From: Psococerastis gibbosa
Lineage: Eukaryota; Arthropoda; Insecta; Psocodea; Psocidae
Length of the DNA: 64,000 nucleotides
Direction: 5' to 3'
NCBI GenBank assembly: GCA_963971405.1
Contig: OZ020484.1
Coordinates: forward strand, 9,238,001-9,302,000
Shown: positions 22,150 through 33,699 of the stretch, one piece after another
Position numbering within the stretch: position 1 is the stretch's first letter
Layout: every line of letters starts with the position of its first letter
Program-made: the position numbers and the translations under genes
The notes under the pieces: model-generated
Told to the model about the DNA's origin: nothing
Seen by the model: the letters and a program-made list of their open reading frames with translations, nothing else
The model's database searches: none

Positions 22150-22540
22150 TATTACGGTGCCTATATACTAATGACACAAGCTGTTGAGAACAGAATCAGT
22201 GCATTTGAAATGTGAGTATACAGAAAAATGCTGTGCGTATCTTGGATAGATCATGTATGCTTAGGCGACTGAATACAGAAGCCGAGTTGCTGCTGACGGT
22301 TAAGAAACGGAAAGTAACATACTTCGGCCATGTGATGAGGATCGTAAAGTATCGCCCTCCGCTTGCAATAATCCAAAGGAAGGCAGAAGGACAGAGGACT
22401 CCCGGTAGAAGAACAACCCAGTTGAAAAACCTGGGGTAGTGGTTTGGCAAGAGCACGACCACCCTTTTAAGAGCAGCAGTCTGCAATGTTCAAATTGCCA
22501 TGATGATCGACAATTATCGGGCATTAAAAGAAGAAGACTT
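22150..22540 (+). mobile_element. LINE C-terminal fragment
   Basis: The reading is SAFEM(stop)VYRKM, WIDHVCLGD, then EAELLLTVKKRKVTYFGHVMRI, RPPLAIIQRKAEGQ, PGRRTTQLKNLG(stop)WFG, RAAVCNVQIAMMIDN and RALKEED. This is the order FE.W.YR.ML..SW.D...N.E.L......R...Y.GH..R......GK..G..GPGRR...WL.NL..W of the region after the reverse transcriptase in many arthropod LINEs (possibly RTE-like). It ends in GAAGAAGA. Stops and frame changes show decay. Confidence 0.75.
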
Positions 22541-22552
22541 ACTTACTTTACT

Positions 22553-22730
22553 TTATCCAACGCCCGAACGTGGTAGTTCAACCATTCGTCGCCGAGCTTC
22601 CCAATAGCGGTTCACTAAGTCATCGTTCGGGTAGGTGAGAGCCGTGCAGTCCCTCAGGTGGTCTTCGTCCATTCTTCCACCGTGACAGAAAGAAAAAAAG
22701 TAAAAGAAGAAGAAGAAGACTAATTCATAA
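22553..22730 (-). mobile_element. Second LINE 3' fragment, opposite orientation
   Basis: The - strand reads HGGRMDEDHLRDCTALTY, then DLVNRYWEARRRMVEL, before its (GAA)n-like end. DEDHLR.C.AL..E....YW.ARR.M is a common end of a LINE ORF. It abuts the fragment at 22150 tail to tail. Confidence 0.55.
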
Positions 22731-23207
22731 ATAGGAAAGCATGAACGAACGGTTTCACTCGTACAATTCATTACAATATACTGTAGGTGAATAAAGTGGA
22801 TGCACTGTTCCATTCAATGAGTTGTTTGTACGCAAACACATTTTAATTCTTTTCGTTTTAAAATCAGTCTGATGACATTTTACTGCAGCGCAGCAGCCAA
22901 ATTTCTCCATTCGTACACAAAATTAACCGTTGGGATCCCACATTTTCATTTATTCAAATATTTATTTTTGAAGCTGCAGATGGCACAGTTATGACGAGGT
23001 GTTTGTTTGCCTTCTGGTCAGCTGACAGATATAGTTTGTTCAGCTCTGCAATCAGCTATTACCATTCGTTTATATACCGCTGGTTTCTGAATCATACATG
23101 TAAACAGTAAACACCTACTGTACGAATCATGTGATGTTTCCCTTTTAAATCTGAGTCATATGCGACACAATTCTCGGAAAGGCGGCATCTGTATTATAAT
23201 GTAGCAT

Positions 23208-23471
23208 CAGCACGTAGCCAGGATTTTATTTCGGGAGGGGCTAACTACCAGGGGGTTGAGGGGGTATGGAATACCCTCAGTAAAACGGTGGGTCCGCCCC
23301 CCCCCCCGGAAATTTTTAAGAATTTACATACAAAAACACACAGTATTAGTGTTTTTAGAGGGAGAAAAAAATACAGGTGAAACATCAAACAACAATGCCA
23401 GGATTTTTCTTTTTTTTATTTCGGGGGGGGGGGCTTCAGCCCCCAAAGCCCCCTCCCTGGCTACGTGCCTG
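23208..23471. mobile_element. C/G-tract element, hAT-MITE-like
   Basis: Ends CAGCACGTAGCCAGG and, inverted, CAGGCACGTAGCCAGGG. Each is followed inward by ATTT-rich sequence and a G run; the phrase AGGATTTT..TTTATTTCGGG occurs at both 23220 and 23400. No flanking duplication was found. Confidence 0.6.
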
Positions 23472-23494
23472 AGCGTACCCCTTAAAATATACTG

Positions 23495-23580
23495 TACTAC
23501 CCGAAGACGTGGCCCAGTGGTTAAGACGAGGCCCTGAATAGGCGTAGATCGTGGGTTTGACGCCCACCAAGTCTATTATT
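23495..23580 (+). repeat. tRNA-like sequence, probably SINE head
   Basis: GTGGCCCAGTGGTTAAGAC is A-box-like and GTGGGTTTGACGCCCACC is a B-box stem with a non-canonical loop (GGTTTGACGCC for GGTTCGANNCC). It is followed by a T-rich run. It does not close into a convincing cloverleaf acceptor stem, so it is called SINE-derived. Confidence 0.5.
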
Positions 23581-23984
23581 TTTTTTAATCCTTTAATTCT
23601 GGTTACCTTTTCATCCTAAATTAGTATAATGTCAGTGACGTAAATAATTTCCGCTGCGCCCCCCCCCCCTCCTCGCAAGACCTTTGGTGCGCTCTGCCTT
23701 GCCTCATTCTTACATCTTTTTAATTAGTGTCAATAGTCAATAGTGGAAATAAATTATGTAGTATGTTTTTTTAATCCTCATGAGATTTCTAACTTATTTT
23801 ATTATTTTTGGGAGCCAAAGTGCCCCCCCCCCCCCCCCCCCGCACCGCTGTGTTTTTATGCCACGTATAATACTTCAAGGTATTGAATACACGTTATGCA
23901 ATAAAGTGAGCTCACAAACCTGGTGGGGTTAGATAGTTGTGTTTTTGTTGAAAAAAGAGCATATAAGTAGAGGAATTAGCAGAC

Positions 23985-24080
23985 ACTGCACTTGTTGAGC
24001 TTGTGGTCCAGCGGTTGAGGCGATGCCCCGGCTGGACGTAGATCGCGGGTTCGAATCCCGCCAAATCCAGTTTTCTCCAA
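23985..24080 (+). repeat. tRNA-like sequence, probably SINE head
   Basis: GTGGTCCAGCGGTTGAGGC (A box) and GCGGGTTCGAATCCCGC (perfect T arm with B box) are spaced as in a tRNA, and AGATCGCGGGTTCGAATCC is shared in pattern with 23495. The acceptor stem does not pair (5' AGCTTGT, 3' CAAATCC), so I do not call a functional tRNA. Confidence 0.55.
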
Positions 24081-24295
24081 ATCCTCTAATTTCGCTCATA
24101 AAGAGGAGGATAAATTTAACTGCGTTGAGTGGACCTACAGTACCCTCAAAATATATTAATGATTTTTTCAAAAGCCCTCAAAAAGACTTGAAGTGACGCT
24201 CCTGATGCTCCCCCTGGAAAACATGACCACAATGACTTTGAGTCGTGGTCATTTCATTTTTCATGCATTCATATTTCGGATTTATAAAGCTATAA

Positions 24296-24564
24296 CGCGG
24301 CAATTCCACCGGCGATTTTACTTCATTTGTGATTTGAGATTTTTTTTTTGTTGTTGTTTTAAGGAGACTATTATGTATATACTTAACTTATCAATTATAA
24401 ATTAAGTTATAATATGGTAGCAGGCATCATTAATAAGTCTCTACCATATTATAACTTAATTTATAATAGATAAGTTATGTGTCTAAGTAATAGTCTCCTT
24501 AAAACAAAACAAACAAAAAATCTCAAATCACAAATGAAGTAAATTCGCCGGTGGAATTGCCGCC
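24296..24564. mobile_element. Fold-back element, Harbinger-like ends, AT-rich arms
   Basis: Outer ends CGCGGCAATTCCACCGGCG mirrored by CGCCGGTGGAATTGCCGCC, flanked by TAA and TTA. Arms continue TTTACTTCATTTGTGATTTGAG, TTTTAAGGAGACTATTA and a TTATAAATTAAGTTATAATATGG hairpin core. The GGYRNNATTCCACCG end resembles the GGCGC..ATTCCACCGAC family, but the arms are unrelated. Confidence 0.8.
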
Positions 24565-24834
24565 TTACGAAGATCCGAAATGATGGAGGGTAAAGGAAGG
24601 AAACTCCTAGCTTAACGCTGTCAATATTGACTTCGTTTTATTAACGCCAGAGAAATAATTAAAGAACCCCTGGGTTGCCTGCTAAATCCCTATTACTTAC
24701 ACAATCATCTTAGTCTCCCTTAGTAACGCATTGTCTTTAATCTCAGCCTGTAAGTCTGTTACTTCCGTGGTTGCAATTGCCGAAAATCGAAACTAGACGC
24801 ATGACGGCATTTTCAAGTAGTGCTAGAAGTGACA

Positions 24835-24995
24835 AGGTGGTAGCCTGCTAGTACAAGTGCGAGTCTTTACACACCTTGAGGTCGGAGACGTGTCGTAACT
24901 CGCCACAAGTACCTATTAGGTTACCTAGTGAGGCGATTGAAGAGGTTAATCGGATGCATTCATTAAATTGTTTGTACGCAATTTAACCTTTTATA
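24835..24995 (+). repeat. SINE-like family 3, copy
   Basis: GTACAAGTGCGAGTCTTTACAC, GGTCGGAGACGTGTCGTAACTC, CACAAGTACCTATTAGGTTAC and GAGGCGATTGAAGAGGTTAATCGG match the copies at 7195 (-), 39130 (-) and 51540. Confidence 0.7.
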
Positions 24996-25057
24996 GCAAA
25001 AAAAAAAAAACATGAGCTATTTGTTGGCTCCTGACTTCTGTAGCAACGTCTCTGAGG

Positions 25058-25231
25058 CAATGGTGGATCCACATGAACCCCCCCCCCCCCCCTAAATGAC
25101 GTAAATTCATAAGATACCAAGTAAAAAAATAATAATAAAACTCAACTTTTCAACAACAAAAAAATACCTTTTAAACTTACAAAAACATGTGGCGCCCCCC
25201 CCCCCCTAAATTTTCGCTGGATGCACCCTTG
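25058..25231. mobile_element. 174-bp hAT-type MITE with exact 8-bp duplication
   Basis: Ends CAATGGTGGATCC and, inverted, CAAGGGTGCATCC. Two C runs followed by CTAAAT lie inside. CTCTGAGG flanks it exactly on both sides (25050-25057 and 25232-25239). Confidence 0.85.
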
Positions 25232-26593
25232 CTCTGAGGACGTTTGAAAAGCCACAGTTTGGAATAATGCGCGGCACCATTCATTTGTAAATTGTGGTGC
25301 GGTCCAGTATTCCTTACTGATATATTTCAAGTGATGGTCCCATTGTTATGTTCTATTTGATCTTGGGGGTTTATAATCATAAAAGATACTACTTTACTAA
25401 TTACTACAATATATTTAAAAAAATAACAGCAATTGTGCTGACGCTTTTCCTCAATTACATAATAATGATTCACTCTGGACAGCTAAGTCTAAAGGTAATA
25501 CACGTGTGTACCATTACGCCAATCTTCGATAGAAGAGGCATTTGAAAAAGAAGGATGTAAGTATTGATTTAGTTGAGTGCTGAAGCAGTCAAGCAATTAA
25601 ATGCCATATAAATAAATATATTATTCTGTTAAATTATACAATCAAGTAATCAACAGGTACAGCGAGTAAATTTTTAGTTTTTTATCCTGGCCACATATTG
25701 TAGCGTTTTATTAACCCTCACTTTATAACTGTAATCCGCCTAATTTTTAAGGACAGAATCTTACCATAATATGTACATGGTGTTCACATACCTCTAGCTC
25801 CCTTGCACCGTGCTAAGCACTGGTTTCCCTATACCTTGGTTCAAGATTTTAGAATTTGAATGGCAGCTGCGGCTCCTGGATAAACTAAGCACTATTTTAT
25901 TGAACCATTTCTGAACCATTTACGGCTAGATTTTAATGGATTCTGTCATCATAGAGTGCGGCAGTACATCCATAGGTTCCTTCATCTACAATATGTTGTA
26001 TCAGTTTGGTAGATTCTCACTGTAAATTAAAAAGAGAACTGTCTCAGTCTCCAGCAGCTACTTCCAGCACAAACTTGGCTTCGATGTTAATGAAAAAAGT
26101 TCACAGACAATAAACGGAAAGTCGTTATGGGGAGCGAGTAATGGCTGATTCTCGCTGGGATTTGTTTCTTCAGCTGTCTGCGATTAAGATTTAATACAAT
26201 ATCTTTTGCTTTCATTTCTTCCATCATACGGGTATTAAACTGTTTCGACTAATGTTTGTGTCACTATTTTAAGACAAAAATATTGGCGTTATCCAGTTAT
26301 AGTCATGTTTTATGTTTCAACGTTTACACGGTTTGTAAAAACGCCTGCTATGACTGTGCGACTTGTTTCAAGCCTTTTTTATACTTATTCTAAGCATGAC
26401 AGTTTTGATTTCATGCGACACCGCTGATAACAAGCTTAAGTAAGCTAATTGTTTTCGTTTCCATGTCTCGCGTAATTTTTCACGTTTTTTCACGGTATAC
26501 GGCATAACAAAGTTGAGGTTCATATGGTTTAGACTTTAGAATAATAACAAATTAGGTCTATTGGTTGGTTGGTAGATGATAAATTGTAAATTA

Positions 26594-27101
26594 AGGGTCT
26601 TCACAATGTTGGTATTAGGTATCAAGTTGTCTAGTTAGAATTTTTATACAAGCTGACACACAATTGTAAGTTGACCTCGGGGTGAGTTATTATGCTAATT
26701 CGAAAATGTTTAACAGAGTAAATGAAATGATAGTAGTTGCAGTTTCTTAAAGAACGTGGCAGAATTCTATTCTAGCGCCACGTTTGTTAATATTTTTGGT
26801 TTATTTTGGTTATTATGTTTTTTTTGTATTTACGGTAATTGCTTCTGACAGAACATATAATACAAATAAATATAAATATTACACAATTCTACGTGTTTCA
26901 AATCAACTGACATAAATAAATATGACGGCGGTCAAACAACTGTCGATAGCAGCGCTACCTAAATAACAGGATTAAACCAACTCAAAAGTGCGTTTCGATA
27001 ACACGCTAGTTAGTTTGGTTATTGGGCTCCACCAGTGTTAACAAAACTTGATATAACACATTAACTAGGGTTAACTGGTTAACACCAACATTGTGAACCC
27101 C
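26594..27101. mobile_element. Inverted-repeat element, 508 bp
   Basis: The left end AGGGTCTTCACAATGTTGG and the right end CCAACATTGTGAACCCC are inverted. ATTA occurs on both flanks (26590-26593 and 27102-27105). It holds no ORF; superfamily unassigned. Confidence 0.65.
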
Positions 27102-27907
27102 ATTATTGGCTATGGCGATTACAAAAACAAAAGTTAATTACAAATACACTACTAGTCTATTAACCACCAGAAAACTAACAACCCCATTCTCACATTGTTC
27201 TGAATAAAGTTGGCACTTTTAAGATTTTTTTAATAGACAAAACTTCCTCTACTATAGTATAAGGGTAAAGGTTAATGAAATTATTAATGTATGCTTTATT
27301 AAAGACGCACCCTTATGGCCGCAGTGAAGATTTTCTTGAGAACAATAGCTGCGAGTCTTAGTCTGTAATACACCATATTTTATTCTTACCCCCTTTGTCT
27401 TTTCCTTTGTTAATTCATTTGTTATTAAGAGAGCAAAGCACATTGTTTTACGACCACTACAGTTTCTTTCTCGCTGCACTCCATTACCGTCCCTTCATAG
27501 AGTGGCTCTTAGCTTAAAAAGTCATGAAATTGGGAGGTTTTTCTATACTATTGTAGTATACTATTGCTCAGGCTCTAGTGATAAAAGAAGGGTCTCATTA
27601 TTTTTTGAATGCTGAATACACAGTTTTGTTTGCGAATGTGTTTTGACCAAAGACAATTTATTGGAGTAGAAGTCATGTACCCATTATATTGTATTCTTTA
27701 CAAGGCTCATAATTAGCGATAGAAATAGTTAAGAGACAATCTGAGGGTGGGAAAAAAGTCATAAGAGTGTAAAAATAAATTATCTCATGAAATATTAATG
27801 TTAGAGTTGTTAAAAATATTTCGTATGGTACAGACCTCTTCTTAACACAGATTGTTCACAGTTATTTTATTTCATTTGTACAAAAAGCGATTTACTTTTT
27901 TTTTTTA

Positions 27908-27985
27908 CTTTTATTGTTCTATTACTAAGTGGAGTTAGGGCTATAAAATCCTCGCTTACACTCAACTAGGACGACCTACGAAGGC
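27908..27985 (-). repeat. tRNA-derived SINE family 1, 3' fragment
   Basis: Contains TTCTATTACTAAGTGGAGTTAGGG, CTATAAAATCCTCGCTTACAC and TCAACTAGGACG, the inverted 3' third of the SINE. The head is missing. Confidence 0.7.
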
Positions 27986-28641
27986 TCTAGGAACAATATT
28001 TCCTGTGAATATCGATTTTGAACAAAAAGTGTGTTGGATTACTTGGATTTGCTCTTAACGCAAACGCTTACAACATTATGACGTTGGTCAACCAGGGTAA
28101 CACCCTGGGCTCCCCATATGAATTTTATCAGTAGACGGTTCAAAGTTGTCATATTTGTCTGATGTCTGATTTTCTCTATCCAAAAGCTTCATATTTTATT
28201 TAGACGATGATAGGTGTTCATTAGGTAATTTAATTAAATTACCTAGAAATGTTGGTTGGCACCCCAGCAACTAATGGAAAGGTAGTCTGAATCCCAGACG
28301 CTCACGGACAGTTTTCTTTTGAAACTAAATTTATTGAGCGTAAGGAAAGATAAAAATTGCACCAATTAATTCTTTGTACAATAACTTTGGGTCTGAATAA
28401 GGGGAACCTGCCGCATGCTACTCGTACATCATCGTTAAACTCGGTCCTTTTTTATTAGCCCAGTCTTAGTTTTCATTAAGAGGCCTTCCCATCATGAAAT
28501 ATTTTATGTTCATCACCCTCCTGGGCTCGCGAACTGAGAAAATATCGCGCTGTTCACCCCTCCCTCACTTCCAACTCCCCTGTTAAAAGCCCCGCGTCTT
28601 GCTTTATTTCAACCTTTGAATTATTGTACTATAGAGCTCAG

Positions 28642-29021
28642 CAGGGCCGTAACCAGGGCTACAGCCTCCCCCTCCCCCCGAAATGTTTTGTCTTCACACT
28701 AGATACACACACTAGATGTCAGGACATCTAGAGTAGTGGTACGGACTCTGACTTTCACCCGAAAGGTTGTTGCTTCGAGTCCTACACTTCCTACATTTTC
28801 TGGCCATGGTTTGGAGGGCATGTAAAGCAGGCGGTCCCGAGCCTTCCTAGTTGAGTGTAAAAGAGGGCTTTATAGCCCTAACTCCACTAGGTTGGCTTAG
28901 TAATAGAACAAAAAAGTCCTTATCCTTATTTAGATAGAATTGAACTTTAAAGGCGTGCGAAATTTCACTACATGCTATAATATCGTAGCCCTCCGCGAAA
29001 TAAAACCCCGGTTAAGGCCTG
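28642..29021. mobile_element. hAT-like MITE interrupted by a SINE
   Basis: Ends CAGGGCCGTAACCAGGG and, inverted, CAGGCCTTAACCGGGG. Each is next to C-rich sequence and CGAAAT or GCGAAATAAAA. The SINE at 28718-28931 is nested inside. No clear flanking duplication remains. Confidence 0.6.
28718..28931 (+). repeat. tRNA-derived SINE family 1, copy
   Basis: GTCAGGACATCTAGAGTAGTGGTACGG (A box), AGGTTGTTGCTTCGAGTCC (B box, one change), GGAGGGCATGTAAAGCAGGCGG and GGCTTTATAGCCCTAACTCCAC. It is about as complete as the copy at 7828. Confidence 0.85.
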
Positions 29022-29130
29022 ATACCGTATTTATAATAAGTCAGTCTGTTTTAAATTAATTTTTAAGTTAGTTTATATGTCAGTAATTAGTATCTTAATA
29101 TTAGTTTGAGGGACCCACCACGGGAAAATC

Positions 29131-29490
29131 CTGTTGTTGTTTCCAACGCCTGCTTTCAGCATTTCTGCTTTAAGCAACCCTGTCAGCCTGGCGGGGGGAG
29201 TGAGTCTGTTTGTTAACTTGAGGCACCCTAAGGGCAGACTCTTTCACCTCGGGGAAGGGGGAGTTGGCTAACAGGGTGGACCTCCTGATTATAGTGGATT
29301 CCGAACCACTTGGGGAACATGGTAAAGTCACACGATTAAATCGGAGGTGACCAGGACTCGACTTCTACTGCCTAAGCGAGTTATCATGTCCCACCAGGTT
29401 CCCCTGCCAACGCTGTGCACACTACCAAGTTGCCGCAGTTTGAAACATGCTCTGCTCTAATGGAATCAACATGGTAAGGCCGTTGGCTGG
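29131..29490 (-). mobile_element. SINE- or LINE-3'-like insertion with 10-bp duplication, copy 1
   Basis: CGGGAAAATC flanks it exactly (29121-29130 and 29491-29500). On the - strand it starts CCAGCCAACGGCCTTACC, contains ATGTTCCCCAAGTGGTTCGG and GAGGTGAAAGAGTCTGCCC, and ends GGAAACAACAACAG, a short CAA-type tail. A second copy lies at 57361-57729. The tail and variable-site duplications suggest a non-LTR or SINE origin. Confidence 0.78.
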
Positions 29491-29600
29491 CGGGAAAATC
29501 CTAACGGTGCCTCCCTGAACTACTAATACTAAAATTGTATAGCCTACTTAACATATAAATAACATATATATACTACATATGTAGGCTATATATGTATATA

Positions 29601-29824
29601 CAGTGGTGGAGAAAAACTTAAGGACACCAATTTTTTTTTTCTTGTAATTTTCATATTTGCCCTATCTAATGAGAATTGATCAAGAACCAAAACAGCATCG
29701 AGCTAAACAGCTCTTAGAGGGCAATCAACTACCCAACTACCATGCCATTCAGATCTCATTAGATAGGGCAAATATGAAAATTACAAGAAAACATATGGTG
29801 TCCTTAAGTTTTTCTCCGCCACTG
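29601..29824. mobile_element. Tc1/mariner-like MITE
   Basis: A 224-bp element, with ends CAGTGGTGGAGAAAAACTTAAGG and, inverted, CAGTGGCGGAGAAAAACTTAAGG. TA flanks both sides. The arms run on for about 70 bp (TTCATATTTGCCCTATCTAATGAGA and complement). The ORF crossing its right end is not a gene. Confidence 0.85.
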
Positions 29825-29962
29825 TATATAGGTATACATAAAATGGAGCTAAACACGGCTATTTACGGGGAAAGATCGAGGGGAGAGGAGGCATCGATGC
29901 CACATGTTGCTGCCAACCAGCCGGCTGTAACTTTAAGAAGAGAAGGAATGCTGAAATGCTGC

Positions 29963-30400
29963 ATCATCTTAGGAGACAGGAAGTGCGCATTAACCTGTTT
30001 TGAAGCCTAGTTGAAGTGTTTAATTAAATTACCATATTTCTGGAAATAAGCAGTGAGGATAACCTTTAAATAAGAATATCGAAGCGGAGGTTAAGCATTT
30101 AACAAGAAAAGTAACAACAGAAAAGAAATGATCGCATAGAATGCAGAAATTTCTTTTACGACAACATCTTTAGAGACAGGAAGTGTGCATTAACCTGTTT
30201 TGAAGCCTAGTTGAAGTGTTTAATTAATTTATCATATTTCTGGAAATAAGTAGTGAGGATAACCTTTAAATTAAAATATCGAAGCGAAGGTTAAACATTT
30301 AAAAAGAAATGTAACAACAGAAAAGAAATGATCGCATAGAATGCAGAAATTTCTTTTACGACAACATCTTTAGAGACAGGAAGTGCGCATTAACCTGTTT
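29963..30400. repeat. 200-bp tandem repeat, about 2.2 copies
   Basis: GAGACAGGAAGTG(C/T)GCATTAACC starts at 29973, 30173 and 30373, exactly 200 bp apart. Shared blocks include TTGAAGCCTAGTTGAAGTG, GGATAACCTTTAAAT and AAAGAAATGATCGCATAGAATG. Confidence 0.92.
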
Positions 30401-30600
30401 TGAAGATTGAAAAAATCACGTGACAGGAAATGAAGTTAAAGCGAAAAGTGAGGAAATGGGTTAGACATGAAAGAAAGAAATATATAATATCGAGGTAAGA
30501 CTCCTTGGTTTGCATGGCAGTTGGGAATTTTCAGGTCTGCCGTAAATGCCGTAAAAACATCGAATGGGCTCTCCGCCCCTTCTACTATACGTATGTATTA

Positions 30601-30732
30601 GGCGCAAATTCCACCGACCTCGTTTGTGATAGTGATAGTTATTGACGTGGTAGCAGACATTTTCAGACTGTCTCTAATGTCTGCTACCACGCCAATATCA
30701 CTATCACAAACGAGGTCGGTGGAATTTGCGCC
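30601..30732. mobile_element. Small fold-back Harbinger-like MITE with TTA duplication
   Basis: A 132-bp hairpin: GGCGCAAATTCCACCGACC, TCGTTTGTGATAGTGATAG, ATTGACGTGGTAGCAGACAT, mirrored. TTA flanks both ends exactly (30598-30600 and 30733-30735). Confidence 0.9.
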
Positions 30733-32144
30733 TTAGATCCGTAAATTCTTTGATCAAAATGTTTTTCGCCACATGTTCAGGACTAATAATATTGTAATAC
30801 TGAGCATTATCCTTTCGTTTTGTTATATTTTCACTCTATTGTCCGTATTTGAAGGCCATTACGAAATGTAATCTAAACGACTGCATATATCTACCAGTGC
30901 GGCTAATCCTACCTGCATCACATTTTATATACATTATCGTACACCATTAGAGTTTCTTCAATATCTACTAGTTAGTTTGAAGCTTCTTCTTGCTAACTTA
31001 CTCTGCACCCATAAGTTTTCACTTACTTCACAATCTGCGGCCAAGTCCCCAAACCAATTTCTCTTGATGTTTTCGCAAAGAAAAGTTTTTGTTCAGTACT
31101 AAATGTAAACAAACCAGAGTAGTCATTACTAATGTCTGACGTTGACGAGAGTCTTTGATGATTGCGAAGAAGATAGGGACGAAATCGGTGGTGGTGGTAT
31201 TTTGAAATTACCCGCGAAACCGCTAATTGAAACATTGCGTGTCTGAATCCGACGGAGCTTTCTTGGAGTAATTGCTCCGTCTTACCTAATGAGCCTCATT
31301 TCGACAGCAGTAGTTCCGTATAAATGCTAACCATCAACTTAAAATTTCACACCCACCCACAACTTGCACGGATCGTGACAAAATAGATTTTCGCTGTGAT
31401 TTTGTAATAACGGTATCAATTTTAAAAAATGAATGAATGAACCTGTATTGAATATTGGTACAAAAAAATTTACTCGTATACACAATAGTAGATCTAGAAC
31501 AATTTTCCCTGCCCTAAAACTAAGAAACTAAAAAATAAAATTAGACGTACAAACTATTAAGCTAAACATTAACATATATCTCTCATAAACACAACAGTCT
31601 AGTCCACTATTTCAAATAAGGATTCGTAGCTTTATGTGATGTGCTTTGCGGTTGAATCATTGCTTAAGGGAGGTGATGGGTTTTAATTGTAGAATTTGAT
31701 TTCAAAGTATCAAAAGTCTAAGGGGGGGGGATATTACAATGCTATACTACCCTTAAAGTACTCCATTCACCACTAGTTCACCTAATTCACCAACAAAGTT
31801 CACTATAAACCGTTGAATTGGCCAGAATCAACATATTGTCAATAGCGCTTACCGGTCACTATAACCTCGAACAAAGCCTGTGTATTTATTTAAAAATTAA
31901 AAATAATTATGACAAAAATATACATATATGCTATCATACCCATTCAAAATCGTCAGCAATTAGAAGATAATAGTTTTGAGAAGGGAACTAATACCAAAAA
32001 TTTAGAGAACAATTAAATAAAACTAAAATAAAAACTCACCATAGAACACGTAATGATCTCGATATGCGTTGTGGTAGTCAGAGAGATCCCGCCTTAAGAA
32101 TTTCCGCGCCATCTGCTGTTTGAATGTGACACACATACTACACA

Positions 32145-32211
32145 CACTGTAACTAACTCCGCTAGGTTGGCTTAGTAATGAACAAAATAATTCTATATTT
32201 TTATCTATTTA
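32145..32211 (+). repeat. tRNA-derived SINE family 1, 3' end
   Basis: TAACTCCGCTAGGTTGGCTTAGTAATGAACAA with a (TTTAT)n tail, immediately before copy B of the 0.85-kb family. Confidence 0.65.
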
Positions 32212-33065
32212 TTGCTTTACAATTTATACGTAGTATTAGGAAAGCTTTGTGATGGTCAAAAAAATTTCGTTCCGACATTTCAACGGAGTAAACGTGTAAA
32301 CGTTTTGAGGTCCCAGGAACCCAAAATAGGGGTTTTTACAAAATTTCTGTCTGTCGCTCTGTCTGTTCATCGATTTCCGGGCAAACTACTCGGTCGATTT
32401 TAATGGCATTTTGAATGTAGGCTCACAAAACTCATACCTCGGGACCATTTTTTTTTTTATTTTGGGCTAACTCAATTTGGAGGGGGTTTTATTATCAAAA
32501 AACTACAAAAAAAAGTCTAAAAACATTATTTCTCAAAGACGGCTCCAACGATTTCTTTTAAATTCACATATATTGTAGTCGTTATTAATTTTAACAAAAT
32601 GCGGTGGGTCGCTTGCCCCTTGATAGTTTGCTTCTGGGGGTAAAAAAATAAAAATTACTAAATTTTAATGAAAAATTAATAAAAAATAATTTTTCTTCGA
32701 AGCCTTTCCATCGATGATTTCTACCTTCAGGCATGTTTTAGGTGTTAAATATAGTATACCAAAAACAACAGTAAACAAAAAACCATTTAGTTTTGCATAA
32801 TTTTTTTTTTTTTTTTTAATAATAGAAAATTCACCCTCAAATGCATTGCGTGCCCTGCCATTATTGCTGTATGGTAATTAATGTGTTGGTCCGACCTATC
32901 TAAAATTTATCTCACCTCTAGTGACGTCAGGTGGACAACCCCCCCCCCCTCCGAGATATCGGAAATTTAACCACAGGAAAATTATTTACCATGAAATTAC
33001 TCATATTCTCTATCTACTAATGTTGATAAATTGGAAAGCATGTTCGAGCAAACTCGGACCGGTTC
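32212..33065 (-). repeat. 0.85-kb interspersed family, copy B
   Basis: The inverse of 17006-17836: GCTTTACAATTTATACGTAGTA at the left, TCTGTCTGTCGCTCTGTCTG, GATTTCCGGGCAAACTACTCGG, GGCACGCAATGCA (inverted) and AAACTCGGACCGGTTCG at the right end. Confidence 0.85.
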
Positions 33066-33699
33066 GATAATATGGATTCGAACCCTGCACTTCATTGATG
33101 TAGGGCCTAAGGCTAGCCAACGAATCTATTTTCACCTTTATGAACAGTTAGCAAGTCCCTATCTTCCTTTTTGGTCGAAAACTTGTGTGAGAGGTGATAA
33201 AGATTTCAACTGAGAGTGCCGGTGAGTTGAAGACTAACTTTGTGGAGAATTGGGCTCATGGGAGCGAAGGTTCTTTGGGAAATTCTACTATTTATTTTTC
33301 TCCGCGGAAACTACAATATGAGCACTTACGAGTAGTACAATAGAAGTCATGCATCGATAAATGTTCCTTTTTCTTAAAACTACTAATATGAACTAACACG
33401 ATATGTAATTTGTGCCAATTTTTATGAACTTCTACAGTATGTGCGCAATAATTTGATTTTCCTCATCCCTAAGCGTTGGGTAAATTCAAATTATTTTCTG
33501 CAGTGGATCGAACCAAATTTAGTTGCTGATTTGTTATTGTTGTTGTATTTATCCAAATAAAGGCGAATATCCTGGACATCCGGAGCTCTGTCACTCAATG
33601 GTTCCGCGGTAGTTTCCTCGTGTAAGTGGGTGATACTGGCCATAAGCCTAGTATAGTCTAAAGCTAGCTATTAAGATTGACAGTTATATAAATCAATAT

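Noticed and set aside
23985..24080. Functional tRNA gene
   Set aside because: T arm and A/B boxes are good but the acceptor stem does not pair and there is no poly-T terminator at the right place; called SINE-derived.
29657..30010. 117-codon ORF on the + strand
   Set aside because: It spans the mariner-like MITE and the first unit of the 200-bp tandem repeat; no protein family.
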